From Kamptonema formosum PCC 6407 (GTDB taxonomy: Bacteria > Cyanobacteriota > Cyanobacteriia > Cyanobacteriales > Microcoleaceae): a stretch of 64,000 nucleotides of DNA. The translations under genes and the position numbers were made by a program. The stretch is taken from positions 834,946 to 898,945 of the forward strand of contig NZ_KB235904.1 of the NCBI RefSeq assembly GCF_000332155.1, read 5' to 3'. The notes under the pieces are model-generated. The model saw only the letters and a program-made list of their open reading frames with translations, ran no database searches and was not told where the DNA came from. Positions 18,150 through 27,808 of this stretch are shown here, piece after piece (the first letter of the stretch is position 1; each line of letters begins with the position of its first letter).

Positions 18150-18204
18150 AGTCTGAAATATAGCGATCGCCAAGGCATTTAAGACACTCGCTTATTGCTG
18201 AAGC

Positions 18205-18268
18205 CCGCTAATTCTATTCCCTTCTTCCCTAGCCCCTAGCCCCTTCTTCTTCCCCTAGTCCCTAGTTG
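18205..18268. repeat. CCCTAG/CCCCTTCTT short repeat between rpsO and PAM68-like gene
   Basis: The bases repeat CTTCTTCCCTAGCCCCTAG and CCCTAGTCCCTAG units. The same repeat family appears at 31915-31983, and in opposite orientation at 17620-17640 and 37163-37200. These are STRR-like repeats that occupy spacers. Confidence 0.55.
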
Positions 18269-18269
18269 T

Positions 18270-18722
18270 ATGTCCTCAGAACCTCCTAAAGAACGGTTGC
18301 CCTTTGAACCTGCTAAAAAAACGAAAAAAAAGCCTAAAGCCCCCCCAGAACCCCAGGTAAAGGCCGCTGAGGACACACAGCAGCCCTCCACCTCACGGGC
18401 ATCAATGGGGATTCCAGATGTTGTCAGCAAACGCATGATCCGCCGCATGGCACTATTATGCGGCGTACCTACAGCAGCCGGAATTTCGACGTTTATTGCC
18501 AGTTATTTAGTCGTGAGCAAAGGTTGGTTCGCTTTACCAAACTCAGCGGTTGTACTTTTGAGTATGGGCTTTTTCGGTTTAGGGGTTTTAGGGCTGAGTT
18601 ATGGTGTCCTCTCTGCATCTTGGGATGAAGAAAATCCGGGTAGCATCATTGGTTGGGAAGAATTCAATACCAATTTTGGACGGATGCGGGCAGCGTGGCG
18701 ATCGGCAAAGCCAAAAAGTTAA
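18270..18722 (+). CDS. PAM68-family photosystem II assembly protein
   Basis: The 150-residue protein has a Lys/Pro-rich soluble N-terminus (KKTKKKPKAPPEPQ), two membrane helices (about residues 63-88 and 93-118) and the conserved C-terminal tail ASWDEENPGSIIGWEEFNTN followed by MRAAWR. This matches PAM68/DUF3464, which in plants and Synechocystis aids early photosystem II assembly (D1/CP47 stages) at the thylakoid. Start MSSEPPKERLPFEP is typical. It follows rpsO with 120 bases of repeat between, so joint transcription is possible. Confidence 0.88.
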   Translation: MSSEPPKERLPFEPAKKTKKKPKAPPEPQVKAAEDTQQPSTSRASMGIPDVVSKRMIRRMALLCGVPTAAGISTFIASYLVVSKGWFALPNSAVVLLSMGFFGLGVLGLSYGVLSASWDEENPGSIIGWEEFNTNFGRMRAAWRSAKPKS

Positions 18723-18780
18723 TTGTTAACGGTTAACTGTTAACGGTTAACTGTTAACTGTTTAACTGTTAACCAATTAC
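18723..18780. repeat. GTTAACTGTTAACGG short tandem repeat
   Basis: The spacer between the PAM68-like gene and aroF is almost entirely GTTAAC-centred units (GGTTAACTGTTAAC, TGTTTAACTGTTAACC). They are self-complementary and could form hairpins. No gene here. Confidence 0.55.
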
Positions 18781-18792
18781 CAACGAACAAAA

Positions 18793-19854
18793 ATGATTAT
18801 TGTGATGAAGGCCGGCACTCCAGAGGCCGAAATTGACAAGCTTAATGAAGAACTAACCACAACTTGGGGTCTGACTCCAGAAAAAATTGTCGGGCGTTAT
18901 AAGGTTGTGATCGGTTTGGTCGGCGATACTGTTGAGCTGGAACCGCTGCAATTGCGGGAAATGAGCTCTTGGATTGAGGAAGTGTTGCGGGTGGAACGTC
19001 CTTATAAGCGGGCTTCTCTGGAGTACCGCCAGGGTGAACCGAGTGAAGTTTTGGTGTCTACTCCCGCAGGAACCGTTCCCATTGGCTTGCATCACCCACT
19101 GACGATCGTGGCTGGGCCTTGTTCGGTGGAAAATGAGGAGATGATCGTTGAGACAGCAAGGCGGGTGAAGGCTGCGGGTGCTCAGTTTCTCCGAGGTGGC
19201 GCTTATAAACCTCGGACTTCGCCTTATGCGTTCCAAGGACACGGCGAAAGTGCTTTGGGACTGTTGGCGGCGGCGCGGGAAGCTAGCGGTTTGGGGATTA
19301 TTACGGAAGTAATGGATGCGGCCGATTTGGATGCGATCGAGGAAGTAGCTGATGTGATCCAGATTGGGGCGCGAAATATGCAGAATTTCTCGCTGTTGAA
19401 GAAGGTAGGGGCTCGGAATAAGCCTGTACTGCTGAAGCGGGGGATGGCGGCGACAATTGAAGACTGGCTGATGGCGGCTGAGTATATTTTGGCTGCGGGT
19501 AATCCCGATGTGATTTTGTGCGAACGGGGTATTCGGACGTTTGACCGTCAGTATGCGCGGAATACCTTGGATTTGTCGGTGATTCCAGTGTTGCGAGGAC
19601 TGACTCATTTGCCGATTATGATTGACCCCAGTCACGGGACTGGTTTAGCGGAGTATGTGCCCTCGATGGCGATGGCTGCGATCGCGGCTGGTACAGATTC
19701 GTTGATGATTGAAGTACACCCGAATCCTAAGAAGGCGTTATCGGATGGGCCGCAATCTTTGACACCAGATCAGTTCGATCAATTGGTGGGTGAGTTGGCC
19801 GTGATTGGTAAAGCGGTGAAACGCTGGCCGCAACCTGTGCCAGTTTTGGCTTAG
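18793..19854 (+). CDS. aroF: 3-deoxy-7-phosphoheptulonate synthase (DAHP synthase, type I-beta)
   Basis: This enzyme joins phosphoenolpyruvate and erythrose 4-phosphate in the first committed step of the shikimate pathway to aromatic amino acids. The 353 residues comprise an N-terminal ferredoxin-like regulatory domain (MIIVMKAGTPEAEIDKL, 1-80) and the TIM-barrel catalytic domain with IVAGPCSVEN, FLRGGAYKPRTSPYAFQGHG, VLLKRGMAATIEDWL and IMIDPSHGTG, which contribute metal and substrate ligands. The presence of the N-terminal domain suggests allosteric control by tyrosine or phenylalanine, as in Thermotoga-type enzymes; which effector is not readable. Confidence 0.95.
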   Translation: MIIVMKAGTPEAEIDKLNEELTTTWGLTPEKIVGRYKVVIGLVGDTVELEPLQLREMSSWIEEVLRVERPYKRASLEYRQGEPSEVLVSTPAGTVPIGLHHPLTIVAGPCSVENEEMIVETARRVKAAGAQFLRGGAYKPRTSPYAFQGHGESALGLLAAAREASGLGIITEVMDAADLDAIEEVADVIQIGARNMQNFSLLKKVGARNKPVLLKRGMAATIEDWLMAAEYILAAGNPDVILCERGIRTFDRQYARNTLDLSVIPVLRGLTHLPIMIDPSHGTGLAEYVPSMAMAAIAAGTDSLMIEVHPNPKKALSDGPQSLTPDQFDQLVGELAVIGKAVKRWPQPVPVLA

Positions 19855-19882
19855 GTTGCTAATTGTTAATTAGATGTAGAAA

Positions 19883-19920
19883 GAATGTGGGGGTAAGTTT
19901 TTTAAACTTGCCCCTACATT
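19883..19920 (+). terminator. Hairpin after aroF
   Basis: AATGTGGGGGTAAGTTT can pair with AAACTTGCCCCTACATT, with G-U pairs and one mismatch, about 30 bases after the aroF stop. A TTGTTAATTAG stretch follows. It is a probable terminator separating aroF from the restriction-modification genes. Confidence 0.5.
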
Positions 19921-19963
19921 GTTAATTAGTGAGGGCAGGTTTGCGATTTGAATGTAATTTGGT

Positions 19964-21151
19964 ATGAGGATTAAGTTGGTGATTAATGATCGGCCAATAT
20001 CTGTTAGTTTATTTACCGGAGCTTGCGGTTTAGATTTAGGGCTAGAAAAAGCCGGATTTCAGACAGTAAGCTTAGTAGAAATTGAACCTGATGCTGTCAA
20101 AACTATCTCTCTCAACCGCCCCCACCTTTCCCTATGTGCGATACCAAGAGATATTCGTGAAGTCAGCGCTCAAACTCTCCTCAAAGAAGGTGGAAAGATA
20201 TTAGGTATAGATAGACCTTTGCGCCCTGGTGAAGTAGACCTTGTGACTGGTGGCCCCCCTTGTCAGCCATTCAGTACCGCCGGAAAACGAGGGTCTGTTG
20301 GCGATCCTCGTGGCAGCTTATTTATGGATTTTATCCGCATTGTTGAAGAAATCCAACCTCGGTTTTTTATAATGGAAAATGTCCGAGGATTGCTATCAGC
20401 CCCAATTCGTCACCGACCCCACGAACAAAGAGGGATAAACCACCCAAATCTTGCACCTGATGAGATGGCTGGTGCTGCTATGCAAGTGATTTTAGCAGAG
20501 ATAAAACGCATTGGCTATGAGGTTGTTTATGATTTACTAAATGCTGCTGACTACGGCGTGCCTCAAGTTAGAGAAAGAGTTATTTTTATTGGTTATAAAG
20601 GTAGCGATTCAGTGACTTTACCGCTCCCTACTCATAGTCAAAGTGGGGTAAGTAGACTGCCAAAATGGATTACACTCAAAGATGGACTAAAAGGATTAAT
20701 CGATCCTCAGCCAGAGTATATTCCTTATTCTGAAGCTCGTCTTAAGTATCTACGCCTGTTAAAAGCTGGTGAGAATTGGAAAAATTTACCTAATGAGTTA
20801 AAGCAGGAAGCAATGGGAGGCGCTTACAAATCTGAAGGCGGAAAAGTTGGCTTTTATCGGCGATTGACATGGGATAAACCATCGCCTACAGTTACAACTA
20901 GCCCTCATCAAAAGGCTACTGATATGTGTCACCCAGATGAATTACGCCCTTTGAGTGTCAGAGAGTCTGCACGCATTCAAACCTTCCCTGACGACTGGGT
21001 TTTTTATGGTTCTACTGCCTCTAAGTATCGCCAAATTGGAAATGCAGTTCCGGTACTTTTGGGGTCAGCAATCGCTCACTATCTTTACCAGATCATCAGA
21101 GGCGATCGAGTTAAAGGTAGAGAAATTTGTGAGCAACTTTCTCTGTTTTAA
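19964..21151 (+). CDS. DNA cytosine-5 methyltransferase
   Basis: The motifs of m5C methyltransferases are present in order: I (VSLFTGACGLDLGLEKAGF, SAM binding), IV (GGPPCQPFS, catalytic Cys100), VI (ENVRGLL), VIII (QVRERVIFIG), IX-like (RESARIQTFPDDW) and X (RQIGNAVPVLLG). The 395-residue length is normal, and the segment between VIII and IX holds the target-recognition domain (about 225-330), from which the site cannot be read. The gene lies 32 bases before a probable endonuclease gene, giving a compact type II restriction-modification pair. Such modules are often horizontally acquired. Confidence 0.93.
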   Translation: MRIKLVINDRPISVSLFTGACGLDLGLEKAGFQTVSLVEIEPDAVKTISLNRPHLSLCAIPRDIREVSAQTLLKEGGKILGIDRPLRPGEVDLVTGGPPCQPFSTAGKRGSVGDPRGSLFMDFIRIVEEIQPRFFIMENVRGLLSAPIRHRPHEQRGINHPNLAPDEMAGAAMQVILAEIKRIGYEVVYDLLNAADYGVPQVRERVIFIGYKGSDSVTLPLPTHSQSGVSRLPKWITLKDGLKGLIDPQPEYIPYSEARLKYLRLLKAGENWKNLPNELKQEAMGGAYKSEGGKVGFYRRLTWDKPSPTVTTSPHQKATDMCHPDELRPLSVRESARIQTFPDDWVFYGSTASKYRQIGNAVPVLLGSAIAHYLYQIIRGDRVKGREICEQLSLF

Positions 21152-21183
21152 ATAATTTTATAATCAACTATGTAATTAAAATA

Positions 21184-22134
21184 ATGTCTGAAGAACAGCT
21201 TCATCAACTTTTAGGATTTATTTTAGAAAAAGAATTGGGAATACCAGCCACAAAAGCTGCGAGTTTTGCTGGGCACTTTGCAGAAGTAGAAGAATTCCTA
21301 CGTTTAAAAGCCGAAAATCTGACAAATGTTAGGAGTATTTTTGGTAAAAGAGCGATTAAATTCAATGATGATGAAATTGAACGCATTTTAGTTTTTATCG
21401 CATCTGGTAAGCTTGCGCCACAATTAACAATAGCTGAGAATTTTTTAGCTAGTATCTGTCGTGATTTCACAAGGCGACAACTAACGATGCTCCAAAACTT
21501 GACTTTAGAAAAAATTAACCCTAACCCCTTTTTAATTAGGGCGCTAAATCTAGAAACTCCAGAGGAAGTGGTGAGACTTAATGTTTTTATGAGTGCTACT
21601 AGATCTATTGTCACATCAATGGGATTTTTTATCCAGAAACTTTTGATATCTTGCTCGGAAAGTGCAGCTAGTCCTCCTGGTAAGTCTGGATGGGACGTAA
21701 TTAAGACTACAAGTGATGGCGATCGATGCTGGATTCAAGTAAAAAGTGGGCCGAATGATATGGATAAAGACCAGATAGTATATTGGGCGGTAAAAATTCA
21801 AGAAAAATTTAATGAAGGCGATCGAGCTTGTATTGGTATAGCTTATGGTAAGAGAACTAACCAGACTGTAACAATTGGCTTGCTGAAGCAACTTTTACCC
21901 AATTGGCAAATTACGACTTTAATTGGTCGAGAACTATGGGATTTTGTGAGCGAAGATCCTGAATATACTGCTAACCTGTTTGAAATTCTGCGTCAGTCCG
22001 CCAATCAAGTTTTAGCACAAAGTTCAATTTATGATGCTATAGAAGTCGCAGCTCAACGGCTCATTAATGAATTCATTAGAAAGTATGGAAACGGTAGCCA
22101 AGGTGTTTCCAACTATATAAAAGATATATTTTGA
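21184..22134 (+). CDS. Probable type II restriction endonuclease
   Basis: The 316-residue protein pairs with the methyltransferase just upstream. It contains a PD-(D/E)XK-like core: Asp171 in KSGWDVIKT and the Q-x-K element in CWIQVKSGPNDMDKDQ (Gln185, Lys187), followed by helical and strand elements. The preceding FMSATRSIVTSMGFFIQKLL resembles the PmeII-type restriction endonuclease family; this assignment is from memory and moderate. The N-terminal 100 residues are helical and may bind DNA. It would cleave unmethylated foreign DNA at the site shared with the methyltransferase; the site is unknown. Confidence 0.7.
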   Translation: MSEEQLHQLLGFILEKELGIPATKAASFAGHFAEVEEFLRLKAENLTNVRSIFGKRAIKFNDDEIERILVFIASGKLAPQLTIAENFLASICRDFTRRQLTMLQNLTLEKINPNPFLIRALNLETPEEVVRLNVFMSATRSIVTSMGFFIQKLLISCSESAASPPGKSGWDVIKTTSDGDRCWIQVKSGPNDMDKDQIVYWAVKIQEKFNEGDRACIGIAYGKRTNQTVTIGLLKQLLPNWQITTLIGRELWDFVSEDPEYTANLFEILRQSANQVLAQSSIYDAIEVAAQRLINEFIRKYGNGSQGVSNYIKDIF

Positions 22135-22207
22135 GCTATCGGCACAAGTAGATTCAAGAAAAGTCCTAACAAATAATAAATCAACTTGTACCGTCATCAT
22201 CCTTCAT

Positions 22208-23440
22208 CTAAGGATCGGGATGATTGATCTTATTCTCAGCCATCAAAGCTTCAAGCTGCCGATCTACACTCTTAAGCAACTGTTCTAAAGCGGAAATATC
22301 TACAGGCATAGTAGCAAGACGAGTGCGATCGCGAATTTGATTTACCTTCCGCTGAAGCTGTTCCGCCAGTCGCAAGGCATCCCTGTTTAAATTAGATAAC
22401 TGTTGCTGCTGATAAAACCTTAAAGCTGCCCCCCGTAAAACCTGAAGCGTTGCTTCCTCTCCGTGAGTTCCAGGCATCACTCGCAACCGTAAGAGCAAGT
22501 GACTTTGCTTATAAACTCGTTCAATCTCTACCTGTTTAGGTGCTTCCAGCGGAATTAAAGGCAATTGAGTCAACAGCTTTAACTCATTAATTACCCCTTG
22601 AAATACCGTCCCATCTAAACCTTCCAATACGGATTTTAAAATCCCATCCTGACTCCACAAAATCTTACCTTGGGAATGCTGCCGCTCAAAAAATAGTCGG
22701 CCAATTCCCCCCTCTAAAACTCTAGCTAATAATTCTGGTAATAACTGTTTCGGTGGCAAAGTAGCGAGAATTTCAACGGGACTGGATAAATATAAAGCTT
22801 GCACATCTAAAACATCCAGCGTCGCCGACTCTGAAACCTCAGATCGGCTTGGTTTAGCTATTGCAGGTGCGGATGGTTCACTTGTCCGAGTTTGAGGTTT
22901 GTGTCCATCAACTTGCTCCTGAACTGATAAAATGAGAGTGGTATCATCAGCCACAGTTTCAGTAGTATTCTGAGCAGTTTTGACAGTGGCTCCCTCTTGA
23001 CTTCCCTTTGTTGCTTCCTGTGGCTGGCTGGTGTGGAACAAGTAAGCCGAAAGCATCGATCGCTGAGCTTCCGAGGAAATCGGCTGTGTCACCACTGAGC
23101 AATTCATATAAGCTAAAATTCGCCGCACGTAGTCCAAAGCTAAGTCATCTTGCGGATCGACAATACCCAGTTTAAAGATGCTACCTTCTAGGGAGAGAGG
23201 CAGAACTTGATAATAGAGGCAGGCTTCAAAAGGTAGAACAGTATCAATCAGGTAAAATACCCGATCGGAAGCCATTTCAGCAGCCCAGTCAGTTTGAGTT
23301 TTGGATAGCATTGGCCCATTGGTGTCTTGGACAGACGCGAGCGATCGCGCTTTTACAGGCAAATCAACCTCTTTTGTGCGACTAAAAGCTGCAACTCCCT
23401 CGACAATCGGATGCACCAAAAATTGAGAACTTTGCGCCAT
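22208..23440 (-). CDS. PilB/GspE-like N-terminal domain protein lacking the ATPase motor
   Basis: The 410-residue protein has two ordered parts joined by a Thr/Ser/Glu-rich linker (about 150-215). The first (60-145: LPFEACLYYQVLPLSLEG, DPQDDLALDYVRRILAYMNC) resembles the MshEN/GspE N-terminal domain that binds c-di-GMP or the platform in type IV pilus motors. The second (225-390: LLARVLEGGIGRLFFERQ, GTVFQGVINELKLLTQLP, LLLRLRVMPGTHGEEATLQV) resembles the N2 domain preceding the PilB ATPase core. Walker A and B are absent. It may modulate the real PilB or be a structural partner. The pilus link is inference. Confidence 0.55.
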   Translation of the reverse strand: MAQSSQFLVHPIVEGVAAFSRTKEVDLPVKARSLASVQDTNGPMLSKTQTDWAAEMASDRVFYLIDTVLPFEACLYYQVLPLSLEGSIFKLGIVDPQDDLALDYVRRILAYMNCSVVTQPISSEAQRSMLSAYLFHTSQPQEATKGSQEGATVKTAQNTTETVADDTTLILSVQEQVDGHKPQTRTSEPSAPAIAKPSRSEVSESATLDVLDVQALYLSSPVEILATLPPKQLLPELLARVLEGGIGRLFFERQHSQGKILWSQDGILKSVLEGLDGTVFQGVINELKLLTQLPLIPLEAPKQVEIERVYKQSHLLLRLRVMPGTHGEEATLQVLRGAALRFYQQQQLSNLNRDALRLAEQLQRKVNQIRDRTRLATMPVDISALEQLLKSVDRQLEALMAENKINHPDP

Positions 23441-23636
23441 TCTGCTCTAGTTGAACTAGAAGCGGTATTGTTCAAGTCTGACATCCCCAATCTGGGAAAG
23501 GCACTCTAGCTCTTTGTACTGTTGAGCGCCTTGTCAAAACCATTAACGCCTGTCGCGAGTAGAAAATTCTCAGAATTTGGGAGTGCTGCTTTTATCTTAC
23601 ACCTAAAGATTGCAGTTATCCATTACGAATAACTAA

Positions 23637-24785
23637 TTACCCATTCCGTAATTTTTGGGCGGCTAAATATATTTGACTCCATTCGCTGATGACGTGATTG
23701 GTTTTGATGTTCATTTCAGAGGCGATCGCATCTACAGTTTTACCTGCTTTCAAGTCTTGGATTAATTTCTTTTGAACTGGTGTCAAGCTTTCCCAGAATT
23801 CTTGCCATTGCTTTGGCGGTAAACCTAAGTTGTGTTCAAAGGAAGTTTCTAGCCAACTTGCAACTAATTCGGGTGCGCCTTTGACAGCAAAGTTACGAAT
23901 AGCATGATATGTAACTTTTTCCCGTAGCCGATAAATCTGCTTGACTGGTATATTTAAAGCTTGGGCGATCGCTTCCTGAGAACGTCCTAATAAGTACAGT
24001 CGCAGCCATTCGGCGGCCATCGGATCGACTTCATCCGCTAAATAAGCCTGAAATTCCACTTGTACTTTCTTTCTGAGTCCTTGTTGCTCTTCCCAAGCTT
24101 GATTTTCTCGATATTGCTCTACCGCTTGTTCATCTAATAGGCTAACTGTATCATCAGCATCCTGCGGGACAATTTCCTCGGAGACTAATCGCACCCAATC
24201 CCCTGCTGGGACTTGAGTTAAGCCGCCTCGCTGGGTGCGATGCAGGTAGTTAACGAAACGGTAAACTAACAGCGGTTGGTTGCGAATCGGACGCAAGCAA
24301 TATTCTTCTAAATTTGCTAGTAATAAGGCGTTACGGAGGCGTTTATCGGCTGTACATTCAGCAATCCAGGCGATTTGTTGCTGGAGGTAGCGATCGCCTT
24401 TGAGCATTTCCTGAATTACTTCTTGTAATACTTCTACCGCACTTCGCTGGCGATCGCGACTTAATGCTACCCACGCCTTGATTTTCTCTCGCAACACGAC
24501 TAAACCTCCCAAGCGTCCGATCGAGTTGCGGTAAGCTTGTTCTGGCGTTACTCCCAGATATCTCTGTCGCAAAATCCCATACTGAAATTCTATCGCTTGG
24601 GAAGCGATCGCCTTTTGAGCTGGAGTTAGAGCTTCAAACCGCTCTGGCTTTTCTCCCAACAGCCAGCGTACAATACTCTCGATCGCGATCGCGCTCATAT
24701 CGGGATAATCTTGGTGGAGTCGCGCACTCCATTTTTGTCCCAGTTCTTCCGCCAAAGTCATCGGGTGTTGAAAGATTGGTTTCAT
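23637..24785 (-). CDS. HetZ-family-like DNA-binding regulator
   Basis: The 382-residue protein resembles the cyanobacterial HetZ-related family. HetZ itself is a DNA-binding regulator of heterocyst commitment, but relatives occur in strains without heterocysts. Two HTH-like segments are visible: RSQEAIAQALNIPVKQIYRL (about 272-291) and KTVDAIASEMNIKTNHVI near the C-terminus. The middle (AEWLRLYLLGRSQ) and the VTYHAIRNFAVKGAPELVA stretch are the parts I recognise. I chose ATG 24785 over the in-frame TTG 24809. The spacer upstream is filled with palindromic repeats. A regulator of filament or cell-type programmes is plausible but unproven. Confidence 0.55.
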   Translation of the reverse strand: MKPIFQHPMTLAEELGQKWSARLHQDYPDMSAIAIESIVRWLLGEKPERFEALTPAQKAIASQAIEFQYGILRQRYLGVTPEQAYRNSIGRLGGLVVLREKIKAWVALSRDRQRSAVEVLQEVIQEMLKGDRYLQQQIAWIAECTADKRLRNALLLANLEEYCLRPIRNQPLLVYRFVNYLHRTQRGGLTQVPAGDWVRLVSEEIVPQDADDTVSLLDEQAVEQYRENQAWEEQQGLRKKVQVEFQAYLADEVDPMAAEWLRLYLLGRSQEAIAQALNIPVKQIYRLREKVTYHAIRNFAVKGAPELVASWLETSFEHNLGLPPKQWQEFWESLTPVQKKLIQDLKAGKTVDAIASEMNIKTNHVISEWSQIYLAAQKLRNG

Positions 24786-24865
24786 CCCGATTCTACGTGG
24801 TATGCTCAACTTTTGGGCCTTTTTTGGATATTGCTTGAACTAGCAAGTTCATTGTTTTAGGACTT

Positions 24866-25005
24866 ACCCCCCTAACCCCCCTTGTTAAGGGGGGGATCAA
24901 AAGCCCCCTTGTTAAGGGGTATTAGCATCACCAGCAGTAGGACGGACAATCCCTTAACAGCAGGGAATCAAAAGCCCCCCCTTAACAAGGGGGGGTTGGG
25001 GGGGG
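24866..25005. repeat. Cluster of CCCCTTGTTAAGGGG palindromes
   Basis: Three related copies occur: CCCCCCTTGTTAAGGGGGGG (about 24876-24895), CCCCCTTGTTAAGGGG (24904-24919) and, inverted, CCCCCCCTTAACAAGGGGGG (about 24975-24995). Each flanks an ATCAAAAGC-type segment. They form strong hairpins between the divergent HetZ-like gene and glyS. This is a typical dispersed cyanobacterial repeat and may affect both promoters. Confidence 0.65.
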
Positions 25006-25068
25006 TCGAAGTTTCAGATTTTAATGGTTAAGTCCTCAACGCTATTGACAAAAATAACAATAAGTGAT

Positions 25069-27288
25069 ATGGCGACATTTTTATTAGAAGTCGGTACAGA
25101 AGAATTACCAGCAACATTCGTCAAAGAAGCGATCGCGCAATGGCAGCGACTAATTCCGGCTGCGATCGCCGAACAATCCTTGACAAATGAGGCAATTAAT
25201 GTATATGGAACCCCGCGACGTTTAGCCGTTGTCATCGAAGGACTACCAACCCAGCAAAGCGATCGCGAAGAAGAAATCAAAGGGCCACCCGCCGCCACAG
25301 CATTTAAAGATGGCAAACCCACCAAAGCAGCAGAAGGTTTTGCAAAAAAACAAGGCGTAGAAATCGACAGCTTAGAAATTCGTCCCACCGACAAAGGCGA
25401 CTTTATTTTTATCCTTAAAAAAATCCCCGGCCGCCCCACAGCAGATATTTTAGCCGAACTAATTCCCCAGTGGATTAGCAAATTGGAAGGAAAAAGATTA
25501 ATGCGTTGGGGAGACGGAGAATTAAAATTTCCCCGACCGATTCGCTGGCTGGTAGCATTATTAGATGATGCAATTTTGCCAATAACATTAGTCAATGGTT
25601 CAGAGACAGTAAACAGCGATCGCATATCCCAAGGACATCGAGTTTTACACCCGCAACCAGTCGCCATTTCCAAAGCGGAGAATTATCTAGAATCCCTACG
25701 TTCCGCCTACATCGAAGTTGACCCCGAAAAGCGCCAAACTAAAATCCGAGAACAAGTAGAAGCAGCCGCGAAAAAACAAGGCGGCAAAGCCGATATTACC
25801 ACTGAATTGTTAGAAGAAGTCACAAACTTAGTCGAATGGCCGACAGCAGTAGTCGGAAAATTTGACGAAGAATTTTTGATATTGCCACCCGAAGCAATTA
25901 CCACAATTATTGTCAAAAATCAGCGCTATTTCCCCATCCTGAAAAGCGAAGCTTCTAGCGAATTATTGCCTTATTTCATCACAATTTCCAACGGCGATCC
26001 AGCCAAATCCGATGTAATTGCCACTGGTAACGGGCGAGTAGTTCGTGCTCGCTTAGCTGACGGCGACTTTTTCTATAAAGCCGACTTGGCTAAACCCCTA
26101 GAAAGCTATTTACCGCAATTAGAAAAAGTCACATTTCAAGAAAATTTAGGCACAGTTCGGGATAAAATTAATCGCTTCAGCAAAATCGCTAACTTAATTG
26201 CCGACCAATTGCAAGTAACAGAGGAAGAACGCAACAACATTCAACGCGCCGCCTTACTTTGTAAAGCCGACCTCGTTACCCAAATGGTCTACGAATTCCC
26301 AGAATTGCAAGGAATAATGGGGCAGAAATACGCCTTAGCTAGCGGCGAAGCGGAACCAGTAGCAACGGCTATTTTTGAGCATTATTTGCCTAGAGGTGCA
26401 GGGGATATTTTACCGCAAAGTTTGACAGGTCAAGTTGTCGCCTTAGCCGATAAATTAGATACTTTAGTAAGTATCTTCAGCTTAGGAATGAAACCAACAG
26501 GTTCCTCTGACCCCTTTGCCTTGAGGCGATCAGCCAATGCGGTAATTAACATAACTTGGGCGGCACAATTGCCCCTAGACTTATACGAATTAATCGTAAA
26601 AGTTGTAGAATTTACCCAATTAGAATCTCTTACCAAAACTGGCAAGCTAGCACCGCCAGATTCGCAGTCAGACGAATATCACTCTTTCATGCAACGCATC
26701 CGCACGCTGTACGTATGTTTGAAGCAAGACTTGTCTGACTTTTTCCTGCAACGCATCCGCACGCTATTACAAGAAGAAAAAGGCATTGATTATGACTTGG
26801 TGAATGCAGTTTTGGGAGAAAACGATCCAGAATATACTGAACGGGCGTTGCAGGATTTATTGGATGCGTTAGAAAGGGCTGTTTTCCTCCAACAAATCCG
26901 CGATAACGGCACATTAGATAAGATTTACGAAACAGTTAATCGTTCAACTCGCCTAGCAGGTCAAGGCGATTTAGATAAGATGCAGTTGGAACCTAAAACG
27001 CTTGTACGTCCAGAGTTATTCCAAAAGTCATCTGAACAAGCTTTTAATGATGCAATCGTGCAGTTAGTGCCGAAAACTCAGGCATCTAAGGAAAGTAGAA
27101 ATTATCAGCAATTGGTAGAAAGTTTAGCGGAAATTGCTCCGGCAGTTAGCAACTTTTTTGATGGGTCAGAAAGTGTTTTAGTGATGGATTCTAATCCAGA
27201 AATTAAGCAAAATCGGTTAAACTTATTAGGTTTGTTGCGGAATCATGCGCGGGTGTTAGCAGATTTTGGTCAAATTGTCAAAGGTTAA
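25069..27288 (+). CDS. glyS: Glycine--tRNA ligase beta subunit
   Basis: The beta chain of tetrameric bacterial glycyl-tRNA synthetase contacts tRNA-Gly. The 739-residue product from ATG 25069 ([19 protein letters not shown]) carries the standard landmarks: [47 protein letters not shown], the HD-like region around [12 protein letters not shown] and [12 protein letters not shown], and a DALR-like anticodon-binding tail. Upstream in-frame codons (25024 on) are rejected as non-homologous. A local oddity is 26690-26765, where a 19-bp sequence occurs twice, duplicating QRIRTL. The alpha subunit gene (glyQ) is not adjacent, as in other cyanobacteria. Confidence 0.95.
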   Translation: MATFLLEVGTEELPATFVKEAIAQWQRLIPAAIAEQSLTNEAINVYGTPRRLAVVIEGLPTQQSDREEEIKGPPAATAFKDGKPTKAAEGFAKKQGVEIDSLEIRPTDKGDFIFILKKIPGRPTADILAELIPQWISKLEGKRLMRWGDGELKFPRPIRWLVALLDDAILPITLVNGSETVNSDRISQGHRVLHPQPVAISKAENYLESLRSAYIEVDPEKRQTKIREQVEAAAKKQGGKADITTELLEEVTNLVEWPTAVVGKFDEEFLILPPEAITTIIVKNQRYFPILKSEASSELLPYFITISNGDPAKSDVIATGNGRVVRARLADGDFFYKADLAKPLESYLPQLEKVTFQENLGTVRDKINRFSKIANLIADQLQVTEEERNNIQRAALLCKADLVTQMVYEFPELQGIMGQKYALASGEAEPVATAIFEHYLPRGAGDILPQSLTGQVVALADKLDTLVSIFSLGMKPTGSSDPFALRRSANAVINITWAAQLPLDLYELIVKVVEFTQLESLTKTGKLAPPDSQSDEYHSFMQRIRTLYVCLKQDLSDFFLQRIRTLLQEEKGIDYDLVNAVLGENDPEYTERALQDLLDALERAVFLQQIRDNGTLDKIYETVNRSTRLAGQGDLDKMQLEPKTLVRPELFQKSSEQAFNDAIVQLVPKTQASKESRNYQQLVESLAEIAPAVSNFFDGSESVLVMDSNPEIKQNRLNLLGLLRNHARVLADFGQIVKG

Positions 27289-27526
27289 AACCTTGTAGGT
27301 GGGATTTTGAATTGCTTTGAGATGTTTATTGTTTGGATCGTATCTCTTGCCGAGGCGGATTTGTTTTTTGCTAAAAGATACTAGCAGATCGAGCAGCGTT
27401 TGATATATGATGTCAGGCTGAATATCCGCCCAATTATTGGGTAGCGCTGGCTACGCCTACGCAGAATAACCCAAAAAGAGCTAAAACTAAAACTATCTTA
27501 AAAAGTAGAGTAAAGGAGAAAAGTCT

Positions 27527-27808
27527 ATGAGTATAGAGCGGTGGAATGACGATCGGTTAGATGCTCTAGGTGCCAGACTAGAGATTACAGCTAGTATAGC
27601 AGATAGTAATGCTCGCGTGATTCAAGCATTAGCAAATGTGGCAGCAGAGGCCAGAGAAGAACGGCAACAATTATTTCAAATGATGGCAGAACAACACAAA
27701 ATAATTGTGCAACAACAAGAGGAGATTCGTGGTCTTCAAACGGAGAATCGTCGGACTCTTGATATTTTGTTAAATCAACGGAATCAGGGAGATAATCCTT
27801 CTGCTTAA
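27527..27808 (+). CDS. Small coiled-coil protein of unknown function
   Basis: The 93-residue protein has a long amphipathic helix with Gln/Glu/Arg-rich heptads (AEAREERQQLFQMMAEQHKI, residues about 42-85) and no Cys or membrane segment. Similar short coiled-coil proteins are common in cyanobacteria and their role is unknown. The start is well supported by TAAAGGAGAAAAGTCT just before ATG 27527. It has 238 bases of non-coding sequence upstream, including a CTGGCTACGCCTACGC repeat fragment at 27447-27462. Confidence 0.6.
   Translation: MSIERWNDDRLDALGARLEITASIADSNARVIQALANVAAEAREERQQLFQMMAEQHKIIVQQQEEIRGLQTENRRTLDILLNQRNQGDNPSA

Noticed and set aside
18853-19635. 260-residue open frame antisense to aroF
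   Set aside because: It is a shadow of the highly conserved DAHP synthase; the translation is low-complexity His/Arg/Gln-rich and matches nothing.
25024-25068. Longer glyS start
   Set aside because: The added 15 residues are not like Gly[15 protein letters not shown] at 25069 is the family start.
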